Of a stretch of DNA of 64,000 nt, positions 54,201-62,682 are shown one piece after another. The notes under the pieces were generated by a model. The model worked only from the letters and a program-made list of their open reading frames with translations. It was not told the DNA's origin and ran no database searches. Source of the stretch: VHCN01 sp964589935 (GTDB lineage Bacteria > Verrucomicrobiota > Verrucomicrobiia > Limisphaerales > VHCN01). A program made the translations under genes and the position numbers. Positions within the stretch are counted from its first letter, which is position 1. The number at the start of each line of letters is the position of its first letter. The stretch spans positions 186,001 through 250,000 of the forward strand of contig CAZPVD010000002.1 of the NCBI GenBank assembly GCA_964589935.1, in the 5' to 3' direction.

Positions 54201-55176
54201 AGCCGTCTGGATTTCAGACAGCGAGCGGGACAAGTGCCTCGAAGCCGTGCGCCACCGGGCCGACCGGGCTTCGTGGCGGCACCTCGCGCCGTTCGTCTAT
54301 GACGGCGACGCGCCCGCGGACGTGCAGGAGAACGGCGCGTTGCAGGTGTTGCTCGAATCGGACATGATCAAGCAGACTTCTTCGCCGCGTATCTGGCTTG
54401 GCGCGCCCAATTCCATCAAAGGCCCGACCGAGGCCGCGTTCCGCAGACAGAGCGGGAGCCATCTCCTGCTCGTCGGGCAACGCGAAGAAGCGGCGCTGGC
54501 GATCCTTTCCGTCGCGCTCGTGTCGCTGGCGGCCCAATATCCGCCCGGCCGAGCGCGCTTCATCGTGTGCGACGGCACGCCGCCCGAATCGCCGCAGCGC
54601 GAGTTTCTGGAACGCATTCTTCGCGCCGTCCCACATGAGATCCGCGTCGTGAAAAACAGCGACCTGCAGGAAGTGATGGCAAGCCTCGGCGCCGAGATGA
54701 AGTCGCGCGCTGATGACCCACATTCGGCGGATGCGCCAGAGGTGTTCTTCCTCGTCCATGAGCTGCACAAATTCAGCAGGCTGCGCTATGAGGAGGATTT
54801 CAGCTTCTCCTCCGACGACTCCGGCGCGGTGCAGAAACCCGGCGCTGTTTTGAACACCCTTGTCTGCGAAGGCGCGGGCCTCGGCTTTCACGTGATCGCG
54901 ACCTGCGATTCCTACAACAACGTGAACCGCGCGCTGAGCCGGAAGGCGCTCACCGAGTTCGAAATGCGCGTGCTGTTCCAGATGAGCCCGACCGACTCCG
55001 CGAGCCTGATTGACACGCCCAAGGCCAGCACGCTCGGCCTGCATCGAGGGATTTTTTACAACGCGCAAGAGAGCAACCTCGAAGTCTTCCGGCCCTACGC
55101 GCTGCCCGGCGGTGAATGGATTGAATTCGCCGCGAAAAATCTGGCGCGGCTTCATGGCCGGACCAATCCTGCGTGA
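51271..55176 (+). CDS. EssC/EccC-like FtsK/SpoIIIE-type ATPase
   Basis: This 1301-residue membrane ATPase starts at a GTG with AGGAG five bases upstream. In order: a long coiled coil (about 1-200), two transmembrane helices (about 217-235 and 245-265), a second coiled coil (about 275-410), and three ATPase-like domains. The first (about 480-700) has no Walker A; the second has Walker A AGKTGSGKST (about 764-773) and Walker B LLIIDEFQEF (about 868-877) in FtsK context; the third (about 1055-1290) has a decayed P-loop (LLLVGQREEAALA). No FHA domain is seen. It would drive export of the WXG-like partners. Base composition shifts sharply within the gene (see findings). Confidence 0.85.
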   Translation: MSSYLEVSKTIELLNRLKTTISDFAAREERLNQEFRLKSTAARQQVEKVMYESARHLEAWLGQTDESYGAAKNRAEQRFQQRDARITEAGKACKKQLLLEAHRWEGDRKYRLQKDEMQAARDKEAGLATAEQEYEEFKAWLAEQEGVLTALEQETRASFRGYGAFLRLLSDAYSPNDADIAATLDQNKTTFDGLLNKAVNDLNRFKRRLLPLLFKYNLLWWLLLICLPFAFGFLNNLGVIWATYTNAGGALAICVTSALVLHAIGKHQSKPAAVSVAGDLTKARWLYANCLELSEKLHQQQLERIENEFQNRNQAVREQWDVVLREAGEMRDSSLKRIDAKQARIALKNETLLKLKLDRLEHDRNSASTHLETTVVAKNKEQTSFLAGTEATLSADYDSQWRELESEWKATMQSICESVAGANASVEKLFPSWQAPLWNRWEPPHQFAQAAKFARLEADLNGLSRAAPKDPRLAPMLPPAFTVPLVLTYPSEGSILFETLDTGHDMAIGALNNIILRLLSTAPPGRLSFTVVDPVGLGQNFAGVMHLSDYGEHLINSRIWTQTSQIEEKLCDLNEHMEKVIQMYLRNEYATIAEYNEQAGNIAEKYHFLVIADFPAGFSDTAAKRLLSIATSGARCGVYTLIHWDHRQPLPHDFVPDELRKNSVCISCSGNEFTFTDKHIPGTNLVLDPPPPTDFATQFVHKVGQLSRDSNRVEVPFSHISPEEPAIWTLDTTSELRVPIGRTGATKLQYLSIGKGTRQHALLAGKTGSGKSTLLHVIITNLSLWCSPEQVEFYLVDFKKGVEFKCYAAKRLPHARVVAIESDREFGLSVLQRVDQELRRRGELFRKLGVQDLPGYKKAGGTEPLPRSLLIIDEFQEFFVEDDKISQSASLLLDRIVRQGRAFGIHALLGSQTLGGAYSMARTTLGQMVIRIALQCNEADAFLIMDEDNPAPRLLSRPGEGIYNDAAGAIEGNSPFQAVWISDSERDKCLEAVRHRADRASWRHLAPFVYDGDAPADVQENGALQVLLESDMIKQTSSPRIWLGAPNSIKGPTEAAFRRQSGSHLLLVGQREEAALAILSVALVSLAAQYPPGRARFIVCDGTPPESPQREFLERILRAVPHEIRVVKNSDLQEVMASLGAEMKSRADDPHSADAPEVFFLVHELHKFSRLRYEEDFSFSSDDSGAVQKPGAVLNTLVCEGAGLGFHVIATCDSYNNVNRALSRKALTEFEMRVLFQMSPTDSASLIDTPKASTLGLHRGIFYNAQESNLEVFRPYALPGGEWIEFAAKNLARLHGRTNPA

Positions 55177-55197
55177 GACAAACCGCGCCGGCTCCGC

Positions 55198-57357
55198 CTA
55201 CTTTTTCGGCGCGACCTCGACGGTCAGCTTCACCGCGTTGCTGGGATAGACACAGCGGATATTTTTCTTGTCCGTCTCGCCCGATGGCACTTGGCCGTCG
55301 CCGTTGATCAGAAAACTGAACGTGCCCGGCGGCATTTTCTCCGTGCTGATGGTGAGTTCCGCGGAGGCAGCGCCAGCAGCGACTTTTGTGATCGGAATTT
55401 CCATGCCGGGCGGAAGCTGCACGCCCGCGCCAGTCAAATCCACGGCGTTGGGCATGTCGGGCGCGCGCGCAACAGCGACAGTGAGCTTGATCGGTTCGCC
55501 TTTTTTCACCGTGATTTCCGCCGGCGAGGCGGTGAGCGTGAATGGCGCCTTCTCGCGCACGGCCATGACGATGCTGCGCGTCATGCGACTGATGGCCGGC
55601 GTGTTCACGGTGTCCCACACGATGACGCCGCCGCGCGCCTTGCGCACGAGCTTGCGCCCGGCGACTTCGCTCGTGCCGGTGATTTCAATTTCGCCTTCGC
55701 CGACAGGCGCGTTCGCGTCAGCGGTGAGCACGAGCATTCCCCATTTCAGGCCGGGACCGATGACGATGGGATCGGCTTTCACGCCGGGCGGAAGTTTTGT
55801 CGCCGCAACGGTGATGGGTTCGTTGTGACCGTCGAGCCGCCAGACAAGAATGTCGAGCCGGTCGCGTCCGCCCTGCCGGACGACATGCGAGTCCATGCGG
55901 ATGTCGTGCGGCGGCTGGCAGACGAGCCGGAAGTCAGGCATCGGCTCGGTCTCGACTTCGAGCCGGTAGAAATACTGCGGGCCGCCCTGCCCCTGACCGT
56001 AGAGGTGTTCGAGGCGCAGATAATAATCACCGTCCGTGGGCGCGGTGAAACTGTGCTGAATGTCGCGCGTGTTTGACGTGAAGCGGATCTGCCCGATGTT
56101 CTCGCCCCAGTCGGAGGACGTGTTCAACACGGAACCGTCGGGCTTCAACACTTCAAGGTCGGGATCGGCGGGCGAACCAAGCCGCTCGGCGATGACACGC
56201 ACAATGAACTTGTCGTTCTTCTTTGCGGCGATGACGAAATAATCCACGTCCTTCGGCGCGTCGAAGCGTCCACTCACTGCGCACGGCGGCACGAGGCGCT
56301 GCGCCTGATTGGTCGAGTTATTCGGCTCGGTTTCGAGCAATTCCTTCAGGCCCGACGGCAGCAGCAGCTTGGCGTTCGATGTGCCGTCGGCGGTTTTCAC
56401 GCGCACTTCAACGCCGTCGAGCACCGAGGCCGGAGGACGGATGACTTCGGAAAAGTTCAGCGTTGCGCCGACGTCCGGCGAGTCGGGCAACGGCGCGGGT
56501 TGCGTGATTTTTTGCAGCGGCCGCCCCTTCACCTTGAACTCGCTCGGCTCGCCGCCGGGCAGGTTGCGTCCGTAAATCGTGATGGGTGCGCGGCTGCCGG
56601 GCTTAGCGCCGAGCGGCGCGATGAAGTCAATGTAGGGCAGCGCGGTGATGGCGAGCCGGTAGAAATGGTCGCCGCTGCCGTTGTAGGTGAAGTCGGTGAG
56701 CTTCACGAAGTAGTCGCCGTCCGCAGGCGCGTCAAAGTCAATGAACGGGTCGCGCTTTTCATTGCGGATGTCCTCGTCCTGGCTGGCGGCGAGCTGCTTG
56801 CCATTCGCGTCATAGAGCCACATGAAGCCGTCGAGCCTCGAATCCAGCCGCCACGCCTTGCATTCGATGAGCACGCGCTGGCCCTTTTTCACCGGGAAAA
56901 CAAACCAGTCCACGTCCTCGGCGGGGCTGATGCGGCCGTTGATGGTGGTGTTGAGCACGACACGGTTGGCCTCGGCGCGCTGGTTGTTCGGCTCCGTCTC
57001 GACGGCCTCGGCAAAATCGCTCACGACAAACGTGCGGGGATTGCTGATGCCGTGCTTGCCAATGACACGCGCGTCGTATTCGCCGACCGGCACGCCAGCG
57101 GCGACGCTCACTTTGAAGCGCAGCGACTTGCTCTTCTCGCCCGGAATCAATTCGGCGGTGATGCCCGCGTGGCTGAAGTAGAGCTTGCGCATTTCTTCGA
57201 GATTGCCCCCGGCGATTTCGACCTCGACGGTCGAGCCTTGCTTCGCGCCGAGTGGGAAGACGCTTTGCAGACGCGGGATGGGAAGCTGCGCGAACGCGGA
57301 GGAAGCAAGGCACGCAATGCCGAACACCAGCGCGGATTGAAGGGATCGCAAATTCAT
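55198..57357 (-). CDS. Secreted PPC-domain protein
   Basis: The 719-residue product has a signal peptide (ALVFGIACLASSAFA) and at least two bacterial pre-peptidase C-terminal (PPC) domains with DVDWFVFPVKKGQRVLIECKA and DVDYFVIAAKKNDKFIVRVIA motifs, plus Ig-like beta domains. No peptidase or other catalytic domain is seen. Such stand-alone PPC proteins are common next to DUF1501/DUF1553 pairs in this group of bacteria and may bind substrate or cell-surface partners. It is convergent with the EssC-like gene, 21 bases apart. Confidence 0.82.
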   Translation of the reverse strand: MNLRSLQSALVFGIACLASSAFAQLPIPRLQSVFPLGAKQGSTVEVEIAGGNLEEMRKLYFSHAGITAELIPGEKSKSLRFKVSVAAGVPVGEYDARVIGKHGISNPRTFVVSDFAEAVETEPNNQRAEANRVVLNTTINGRISPAEDVDWFVFPVKKGQRVLIECKAWRLDSRLDGFMWLYDANGKQLAASQDEDIRNEKRDPFIDFDAPADGDYFVKLTDFTYNGSGDHFYRLAITALPYIDFIAPLGAKPGSRAPITIYGRNLPGGEPSEFKVKGRPLQKITQPAPLPDSPDVGATLNFSEVIRPPASVLDGVEVRVKTADGTSNAKLLLPSGLKELLETEPNNSTNQAQRLVPPCAVSGRFDAPKDVDYFVIAAKKNDKFIVRVIAERLGSPADPDLEVLKPDGSVLNTSSDWGENIGQIRFTSNTRDIQHSFTAPTDGDYYLRLEHLYGQGQGGPQYFYRLEVETEPMPDFRLVCQPPHDIRMDSHVVRQGGRDRLDILVWRLDGHNEPITVAATKLPPGVKADPIVIGPGLKWGMLVLTADANAPVGEGEIEITGTSEVAGRKLVRKARGGVIVWDTVNTPAISRMTRSIVMAVREKAPFTLTASPAEITVKKGEPIKLTVAVARAPDMPNAVDLTGAGVQLPPGMEIPITKVAAGAASAELTISTEKMPPGTFSFLINGDGQVPSGETDKKNIRCVYPSNAVKLTVEVAPKK

Positions 57358-57375
57358 TGTCGGTCGCGTCGCGGG

Positions 57376-57417
57376 CGAAAAAATTCCCCAACCCCGCCTC
57401 GCGGGATTGGGGAATTT
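57376..57417 (-). terminator. Rho-independent terminator after the second DUF1501 gene
   Basis: On the minus strand, a stem pairs 57407-57417 with 57381-57391 (11 base pairs), has one mismatch, then five more G-C-rich pairs (57401-57405 with 57393-57397) closed by a three-base loop, and is followed by six T residues (A at 57378-57383 on the plus strand). It starts 17 bases after the DUF1501 stop and so should end the DUF1553-DUF1501 transcript before the PPC gene. Confidence 0.85.
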
Positions 57418-57433
57418 GAAAACATCGTGAATC

Positions 57434-58762
57434 TCAGATGATTTCCTGGATCGGCGCGCCGTAGTTGAGGATGGATACTGGCCGGTCGGCCTCGTTCTTG
57501 TAAGCGATCTCGGTGTTGATGCCGAGCTGGTGATACATCGTCGAGAGCACGTCCTGCGGCGACATCGGGCGCTCCTTCGGAAACTCCGCGCGCGCGTCGC
57601 TCTCGCCGAGCACGACGCCGCGCTTGATTCCTCCGCCGGCGAGCACCGCGGTCATGACGTTCGGCCAGTGATCGCGGCCCGCGTCCTTGTTGATGCGTGG
57701 CGTGCGGCCAAACTCGCCCCACACGAGCACGAGCGTCTTGTCGAGCATCCCGCGCTGGTCGAGGTCCTCGATGAGCGCGGAGTAACAGGAGTCAAACTGC
57801 GGCAGCTTGCTGTTCTTGAGCGACTCGAAGTTGTTCGCGTGCGTGTCCCAGCCGCCGGTGTCCACGGTCACGAAGCGCACGCCCGACTCGACGAGCCGGC
57901 GCGCGAGCAGCGTGGACTGGCCCATCGTGTGCCGGCCGTAGCGGTCGCGCAGCTTGTCGCTCTCGCGGCTGATGTCGAAGGCGTCCTGAACCTTCGGCGA
58001 CGTGGCGAGTTCAAACGCCTTCTGCGAAAAGGAATCCATTCCCGCGATGAGGCCGGAGGCATCCACATCGCGACGGAGATTGTCGAAGGTCTTGAGCAAC
58101 TCGCGCCGCTGCTGGAGGCGTTCGAGCGTGATGCCGTTCGGCAGCTTCAAGTTGCGAACCTTGAAGTCGCTGCTGTTCGGGTCGCCCTGCGTCTCGAACG
58201 GGTTGTAGGCCACGCCGAGATACGCGGCGGCGGAACTCTTTGGCGCGCGCGGCACGCACGCGTAGGCCGGGAAGCCCTCGATGCGCGGGCCCATCTCGTA
58301 GCTCACGATGCTGCCGTAGCTGGGCACTTCGTTGGCCGGGATGTCGTTGGTCGGCTTGTAGCCAGTGAGCAGCATGTGCGAGGCGGACTCGTGGCCGGAG
58401 TCGGGATGCGACACGCTGCGCAGGATCGCGAGCCGGTCGCAAATCTTCGCGATGTGAGGCATGTGCTCGCTGACCTGATAGCCGGGAATGCTCGTGGGAA
58501 TGGGATTGAACGAACCGCGGAACTCGGACGGCGCGTTGGGCTTGAGATCCCACATATCAAGGTGGCTCGGCCCGCCGCCCTGCCAGAGTAGGATGACGCT
58601 GAGGTCTTTCGACTGCTTGCCCGACGCGGCGGCGAGGGCATCGCGGCGAAGCTGTCCCGCGAGCGTGAGTCCGCCGAAAGCGAGCGCGCCGACCTTCAAA
58701 AAACTGCGGCGCGTGCGGCCGTCGCAACATCCGTATCTCCCGCTGGTCACATCAATCGTCAT
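57434..58762 (-). CDS. DUF1501 family secreted protein (Tat-exported)
   Basis: This 442-residue DUF1501 protein has a twin-arginine signal (GRTRRSFLKVGALAFGG) and the family landmarks VILLWQGGGPSHLDMWDLKP, HMPHIAKICDRLAILRS, TVDTGGWDTHANN, LVLVWGEFGRTP and NKDAGRDHWPNVM. The D/H-rich segments resemble the metal site of the sulfatase/alkaline-phosphatase fold. It follows the DUF1553 gene by 54 bases and is closed by a strong terminator, so this pair looks like a complete transcription unit. Function unknown. Confidence 0.9.
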   Translation of the reverse strand: MTIDVTSGRYGCCDGRTRRSFLKVGALAFGGLTLAGQLRRDALAAASGKQSKDLSVILLWQGGGPSHLDMWDLKPNAPSEFRGSFNPIPTSIPGYQVSEHMPHIAKICDRLAILRSVSHPDSGHESASHMLLTGYKPTNDIPANEVPSYGSIVSYEMGPRIEGFPAYACVPRAPKSSAAAYLGVAYNPFETQGDPNSSDFKVRNLKLPNGITLERLQQRRELLKTFDNLRRDVDASGLIAGMDSFSQKAFELATSPKVQDAFDISRESDKLRDRYGRHTMGQSTLLARRLVESGVRFVTVDTGGWDTHANNFESLKNSKLPQFDSCYSALIEDLDQRGMLDKTLVLVWGEFGRTPRINKDAGRDHWPNVMTAVLAGGGIKRGVVLGESDARAEFPKERPMSPQDVLSTMYHQLGINTEIAYKNEADRPVSILNYGAPIQEII

Positions 58763-58816
58763 AAGCGTCTGGATTTTCTGACGGTCCGGTTTCGTCGCGG
58801 CTTCAAGGCTTTTCGC

Positions 58817-61321
58817 TCAATGGTTGAAGGCGAACTCCTTCGAGTTGAGCAGCGTCCACATGAAATCTTCAAGGAACGCGCGGCGATCCTTCGTTTCGGC
58901 GAGGAGCTTGACGGCTTCTTTTTGTTCCTCGTCGTTCGGCTTGCGCGAAAAGGCGCGGAGATAAAGTTCCTCAATGACCTCCGCGTTCGCTCGCTTCGAG
59001 GTGGCGAGTTTCGCGACGAGGCCTTTTTCGTCGGCGATCTTGTTTTGCACTTCCGGTGAATTCATCAGGTGCAGCGCCTGCGCGAGGTTCGGCGCGTAAC
59101 TGCGCTCGCACTCGCACGCGGTTTCGCGATGCGACCGGCCGAAGACATCGAGGAAGTAGTTCGGCACGCTCTCGTCCGGCAGTTCGATGGCCCGCGTGCC
59201 GAGCGGGAAGCCGGTGTATTTCTCCGTCGTGCCCGTGACGGTGTCCACGGCGTCGAGCAGCGACTGCGCGGGCAGGCGGCGCGGGAAATAGCGCGCGTAG
59301 TTCTGGCGGTCGGTGTGGTTGTCCGAGTTCGGCGCGGAACTCAAACTGTAAACCTGCGAGGTCATGATCGCGCGCATGACGTGCTTGAGGTCGAACTTGT
59401 GCTCGGCCAAATCCTTCGCGAGCGCGTCGAGCAGCGCGGGATTGCTCGGCGGATTGGTCACGCGCATGTCGTCCACGGCCTCGACGAGACCGACGCCGAG
59501 GTAATGCGCCCAGAGGCGGTTGACGATGGCCTTCGCGAAATACGGATTGTCCGGCTGCGCAAACCAGTCGGCGAGCTTCGCGCGCGGGTCTTCGCCGCGA
59601 ACCTGTTCATACTCCGGTCCGCCGAGGCCCTTGGGCTTCATCAATTTTCCGCTGCGCGGCTGGCGCATATCGCCGTCCTTGCGGACGAACACGGCCTGTT
59701 CGTTGGAAACCTCGCCGGACTTCGTGCCGAGCCGCGAGAAGAACGCCGCCATGCCCCAGTAATCGTCCTGCGACAGTTTTTGATACGGATGATTGTGGCA
59801 GTTGGCGCACGAGACGCGCGTGCCAAGGAAAATCTCCGCAGTGTCGTTGACCTGATGGACGATGTTTCGCACCTCGCGATACCACACGACGGGCGGGTTG
59901 TCGCTGACGTTGCCGCTGGCCGTGAGAATCTCGCGCACGAACTGGTCGTAAGGTTTGTTCTGCGCGAACGAGTCGCGAATCCACGCCGCGAACGCGAACG
60001 TGCCGCGCTTGTAGTCGTCGCCGTAACGGCGCTTGTTCCGCAGCAAATCGCCCCAGATGTTCGCCCAGTAATCGGCGTATTCGTTGCGGTCGAGCAGGCG
60101 GCTCACAAGCTTGGCGCGCTTGTCGGGCGACGCGTCGGCGAGGAAGGTCTTCACCTCATCCGGTGTCGGCAGCGTCCCGATGGAATCCAGCGATGCGCGA
60201 CGGATGAATTCCTCGTCGGTGCAAATTTCACTCGGCGCGATGCCCAGCTTGCGCCACTTGGCCATCACAAGTTCATCCACGTAGTTGTTCGGCTTGAAGT
60301 GCGCGTAGGCCGACTCCGGCACGTTGCGGCTGTAGGGCACCGTGATGCGCGCGACGTCCACGAAGCCCATGTAGCGCACCATCACCGCGCCCTCGCCGGT
60401 GCGGTCGAGTGTGCGCACGAGGCCGTTGTTTTCCACGATGAGGATGTCCGTCTGCTGGCTCTTGTATTCCGTGTCACGCGTGACATCGAGCGCGGTGCCG
60501 TCGGAATAACGCGCGACGATGCGAAGCTGCTGCTGTTTTGAACCAACCAAAATTCGCTCGCGGGGGAACACTTCGATGCCGCGCACCACCGGGTCGGTGG
60601 GCAGTCCCTTGGGCGTGCCTTGGACAATCCAGCGGCGCAGGAGCCGGTAGTTGTCCGAGTCCACCTCGATGCGCGTGCCACCACCGTGCGGAGCGACGCC
60701 GGTAGCTTTCAGCAAGAACAGCGAGCTGTCCGGCGCGGATGGCGTGATGCGGCGGCCGCGGCCTTCGCGCGTCAGCGCGTTGTAATCAAAGTCCGCGTCG
60801 AAGCCGAACAGCGAGAGCGCGAAGCCGTTCTGCCCGCCCTGCTTTCCGTGGCATCCGCCGGAATTGCAGCCCGCCTTTGTGAGAATCGGCAGAATGTCGT
60901 TCACATAATTCAGCCGTCGCTCGACCGCAAAATTCTCCACGCTCACCGCGACGGATTCGGTCAGCGATTTTTTGGACAGCGCATCCTTGAACGTGACTTG
61001 CACCGTCGCCGCACCATCCGCTTGCGGCACGATGCGGCCATTGACGACATTTACGACCGCCGGTGTTTTCGCTGAAGCTTTCGCGCCCGACACGGCATAG
61101 CTCGTCGCGTGGGTGACATCCTGTTGCGTTCCATCGCTGAACTGCGCGGTGACGAGCAGTTGCACGGTCTGGTCGGCGTTCGCGAGCACGACCTGGGACG
61201 GCTCGATGACCAGTTTCGTAAGCGTCACCGGCCCGGCTGCCATGGCCATCGAAAGCGCGGCCCAGCCTGACGCGAGCATCACGAAGAGACGCGCGGCTGG
61301 TTTTGCTTGGTTCAAATTCAC
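58817..61321 (-). CDS. DUF1549/DUF1553 protein with Ig-like and cytochrome-like domains
   Basis: The 834-residue exported protein starts at a GTG with a signal peptide (LFVMLASGWAALSMAMA), then a Big_2-like Ig domain (TAQFSDGTQQDVTHATSY), a cytochrome-like segment with a C-x4-C-H motif (CNSGGCH), a second Ig-like stretch, DUF1549 with the heme-type motif CANCH, and DUF1553 (NPYFAKAIVNRLWAHYLGVGL). It is the partner of the DUF1501 gene immediately downstream. It differs from the 683-residue paralogue at 13385, which lacks the Ig and N-terminal cytochrome parts. Function unknown; envelope electron transfer or polymer binding has been speculated for such proteins. Confidence 0.9.
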   Translation of the reverse strand: MNLNQAKPAARLFVMLASGWAALSMAMAAGPVTLTKLVIEPSQVVLANADQTVQLLVTAQFSDGTQQDVTHATSYAVSGAKASAKTPAVVNVVNGRIVPQADGAATVQVTFKDALSKKSLTESVAVSVENFAVERRLNYVNDILPILTKAGCNSGGCHGKQGGQNGFALSLFGFDADFDYNALTREGRGRRITPSAPDSSLFLLKATGVAPHGGGTRIEVDSDNYRLLRRWIVQGTPKGLPTDPVVRGIEVFPRERILVGSKQQQLRIVARYSDGTALDVTRDTEYKSQQTDILIVENNGLVRTLDRTGEGAVMVRYMGFVDVARITVPYSRNVPESAYAHFKPNNYVDELVMAKWRKLGIAPSEICTDEEFIRRASLDSIGTLPTPDEVKTFLADASPDKRAKLVSRLLDRNEYADYWANIWGDLLRNKRRYGDDYKRGTFAFAAWIRDSFAQNKPYDQFVREILTASGNVSDNPPVVWYREVRNIVHQVNDTAEIFLGTRVSCANCHNHPYQKLSQDDYWGMAAFFSRLGTKSGEVSNEQAVFVRKDGDMRQPRSGKLMKPKGLGGPEYEQVRGEDPRAKLADWFAQPDNPYFAKAIVNRLWAHYLGVGLVEAVDDMRVTNPPSNPALLDALAKDLAEHKFDLKHVMRAIMTSQVYSLSSAPNSDNHTDRQNYARYFPRRLPAQSLLDAVDTVTGTTEKYTGFPLGTRAIELPDESVPNYFLDVFGRSHRETACECERSYAPNLAQALHLMNSPEVQNKIADEKGLVAKLATSKRANAEVIEELYLRAFSRKPNDEEQKEAVKLLAETKDRRAFLEDFMWTLLNSKEFAFNH

Positions 61322-61475
61322 GGCGTTGGGTTGAGGCTATTTCTTTCTGCGCCCAAGGTTGGATGAATGTCCACGGGTCGTATTCAGAAAAACTCCACCG
61401 CTGGCAGTGATCTCGCCGCAGCGCGGTGCGTTTTGAACTTGGAGCTTCGGCCTGCTTTCGTCACCTTCTCCGCCC

Positions 61476-62372
61476 ATGAACGCCATTCGACTTTTTCTGG
61501 CCACTTTCCTGACGCTTGTCGCGACAGCGCGCGCCGCGCATCCGTTCCTGTGCTGCGATTACAACGGCGGCAAGGTGTGCGTCGTTTCCGCCGAGGGAAA
61601 AATCGAGTGGGAATACCCGTGCAAGGCGCCGCAGGACTGCTGGCAACTGCCCAACGGGAACTTCCTCTTCTGCTTTGTCAGCGGCGCGCTCGAAGTGAAG
61701 ACCGACAAAACCATCGTGTGGGAATACAAGGCACCCACGGACGTCAAAGTCGAGGTGCACGCGTGCCAGCCGTTGCCCGAAGGGCGCGTGATGATCGTCG
61801 AAGGCGGCACGAGCCGCATCATCGAGGTGGACCGCGCCGGGAAAATCGCGAAGGAAATCAAGCTCACCACGACGCCGGAGGTAAAATTGCACAACCAGTT
61901 CCGCGGCACGCGCAAGCTCGCGAACGGCCATTATCTGGTTTGTTTCAAGGGCGAAGGCAAGGTCGTGGAACTCGACGGCTCTGGCAAAGTGCTGCGCGAA
62001 ATCAAGGTTCCCGGCGATCCGCACGAGGTCGTGCCGTTGCCCGACGGCCATCTACTCATCACCTGCGGCGACGGCCACAAGGTCCTCGAACTCGACGCGA
62101 AGGAAAAGATTGTGTGGGAGCTGGGCGAAAACGATCTGCCGGGGAACGCGCTGCGGTTGATGGCGGGCTGCCAGCGGCTGCCCAACGGCAACACGGTTTT
62201 CTGCAATTATCTCGGCCACGGCCACCTCGGCGAGCAGCCGCAGTTCATCGAAGTGACGCGTGACAAAAAAGTGGTGTGGCAGTTCGACGACCACGCGCAC
62301 TTCAAGACCATCAACCAGATTCAGGTGCTGGACGTGAAGGGCGATGCCACGAAGGGCGAAATCTTCCGATAG
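61476..62372 (+). CDS. Small secreted beta-propeller protein (NHL/PQQ-like)
   Basis: This 298-residue protein has a signal peptide (AIRLFLATFLTLVATARA) and six to seven short repeats with a W-Q-L-P-N-G-N or L-P-D-G-H core (for example CWQLPNGNFLFCF, PLPDGHLLITCGDG, RLPNGNTVFCNY), each followed by a KIVWE-like strand, characteristic of NHL/arylsulfotransferase-like propellers. No catalytic residues are evident. It is divergent from the DUF1553 gene across a 154-base gap in which I see no further gene. Confidence 0.8.
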   Translation: MNAIRLFLATFLTLVATARAAHPFLCCDYNGGKVCVVSAEGKIEWEYPCKAPQDCWQLPNGNFLFCFVSGALEVKTDKTIVWEYKAPTDVKVEVHACQPLPEGRVMIVEGGTSRIIEVDRAGKIAKEIKLTTTPEVKLHNQFRGTRKLANGHYLVCFKGEGKVVELDGSGKVLREIKVPGDPHEVVPLPDGHLLITCGDGHKVLELDAKEKIVWELGENDLPGNALRLMAGCQRLPNGNTVFCNYLGHGHLGEQPQFIEVTRDKKVVWQFDDHAHFKTINQIQVLDVKGDATKGEIFR

Positions 62373-62379
62373 GACGGCT

Positions 62380-62454
62380 TGGCTCCAGAGGCAGGGCTCG
62401 AACCTGCAACCCGCCGGTTAACAGCCGGCTGCTCTACCATTGAGCTACTCTGGA
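62380..62454 (-). tRNA. tRNA-Asn(GTT)
   Basis: On the minus strand the sequence folds into a complete cloverleaf: acceptor TCCAGAG paired with CTCTGGA, D arm GCTC/GAGC, anticodon arm GCCGG-CTGTTAA-CCGGC with anticodon GTT, T arm GCAGG/CCTGC with TTCGAGC in the loop, discriminator G and an encoded CCA. The remaining 228 bases before the next gene contain nothing I can identify. Confidence 0.96.
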
Positions 62455-62682
62455 TTCCAGAGGGGGCGCAATCTACAAACGCCCCCCCGGCGCGTCAACC
62501 GTGGACTGCGCCACATCCGGCACAGTGCCCACGCGGACGCAGCGACACGACTTGAATCAACTGTCGGATGTTTGGGAGGCGCGCAGACCCGTCAGTCTGT
62601 CACCTTCACGCCGGAATTCTTGAGCGCGCCGACCGGTTGCCACTTGCGCGAATCGCGGCTTCGCCCGTTAATCGCGGCTGTC

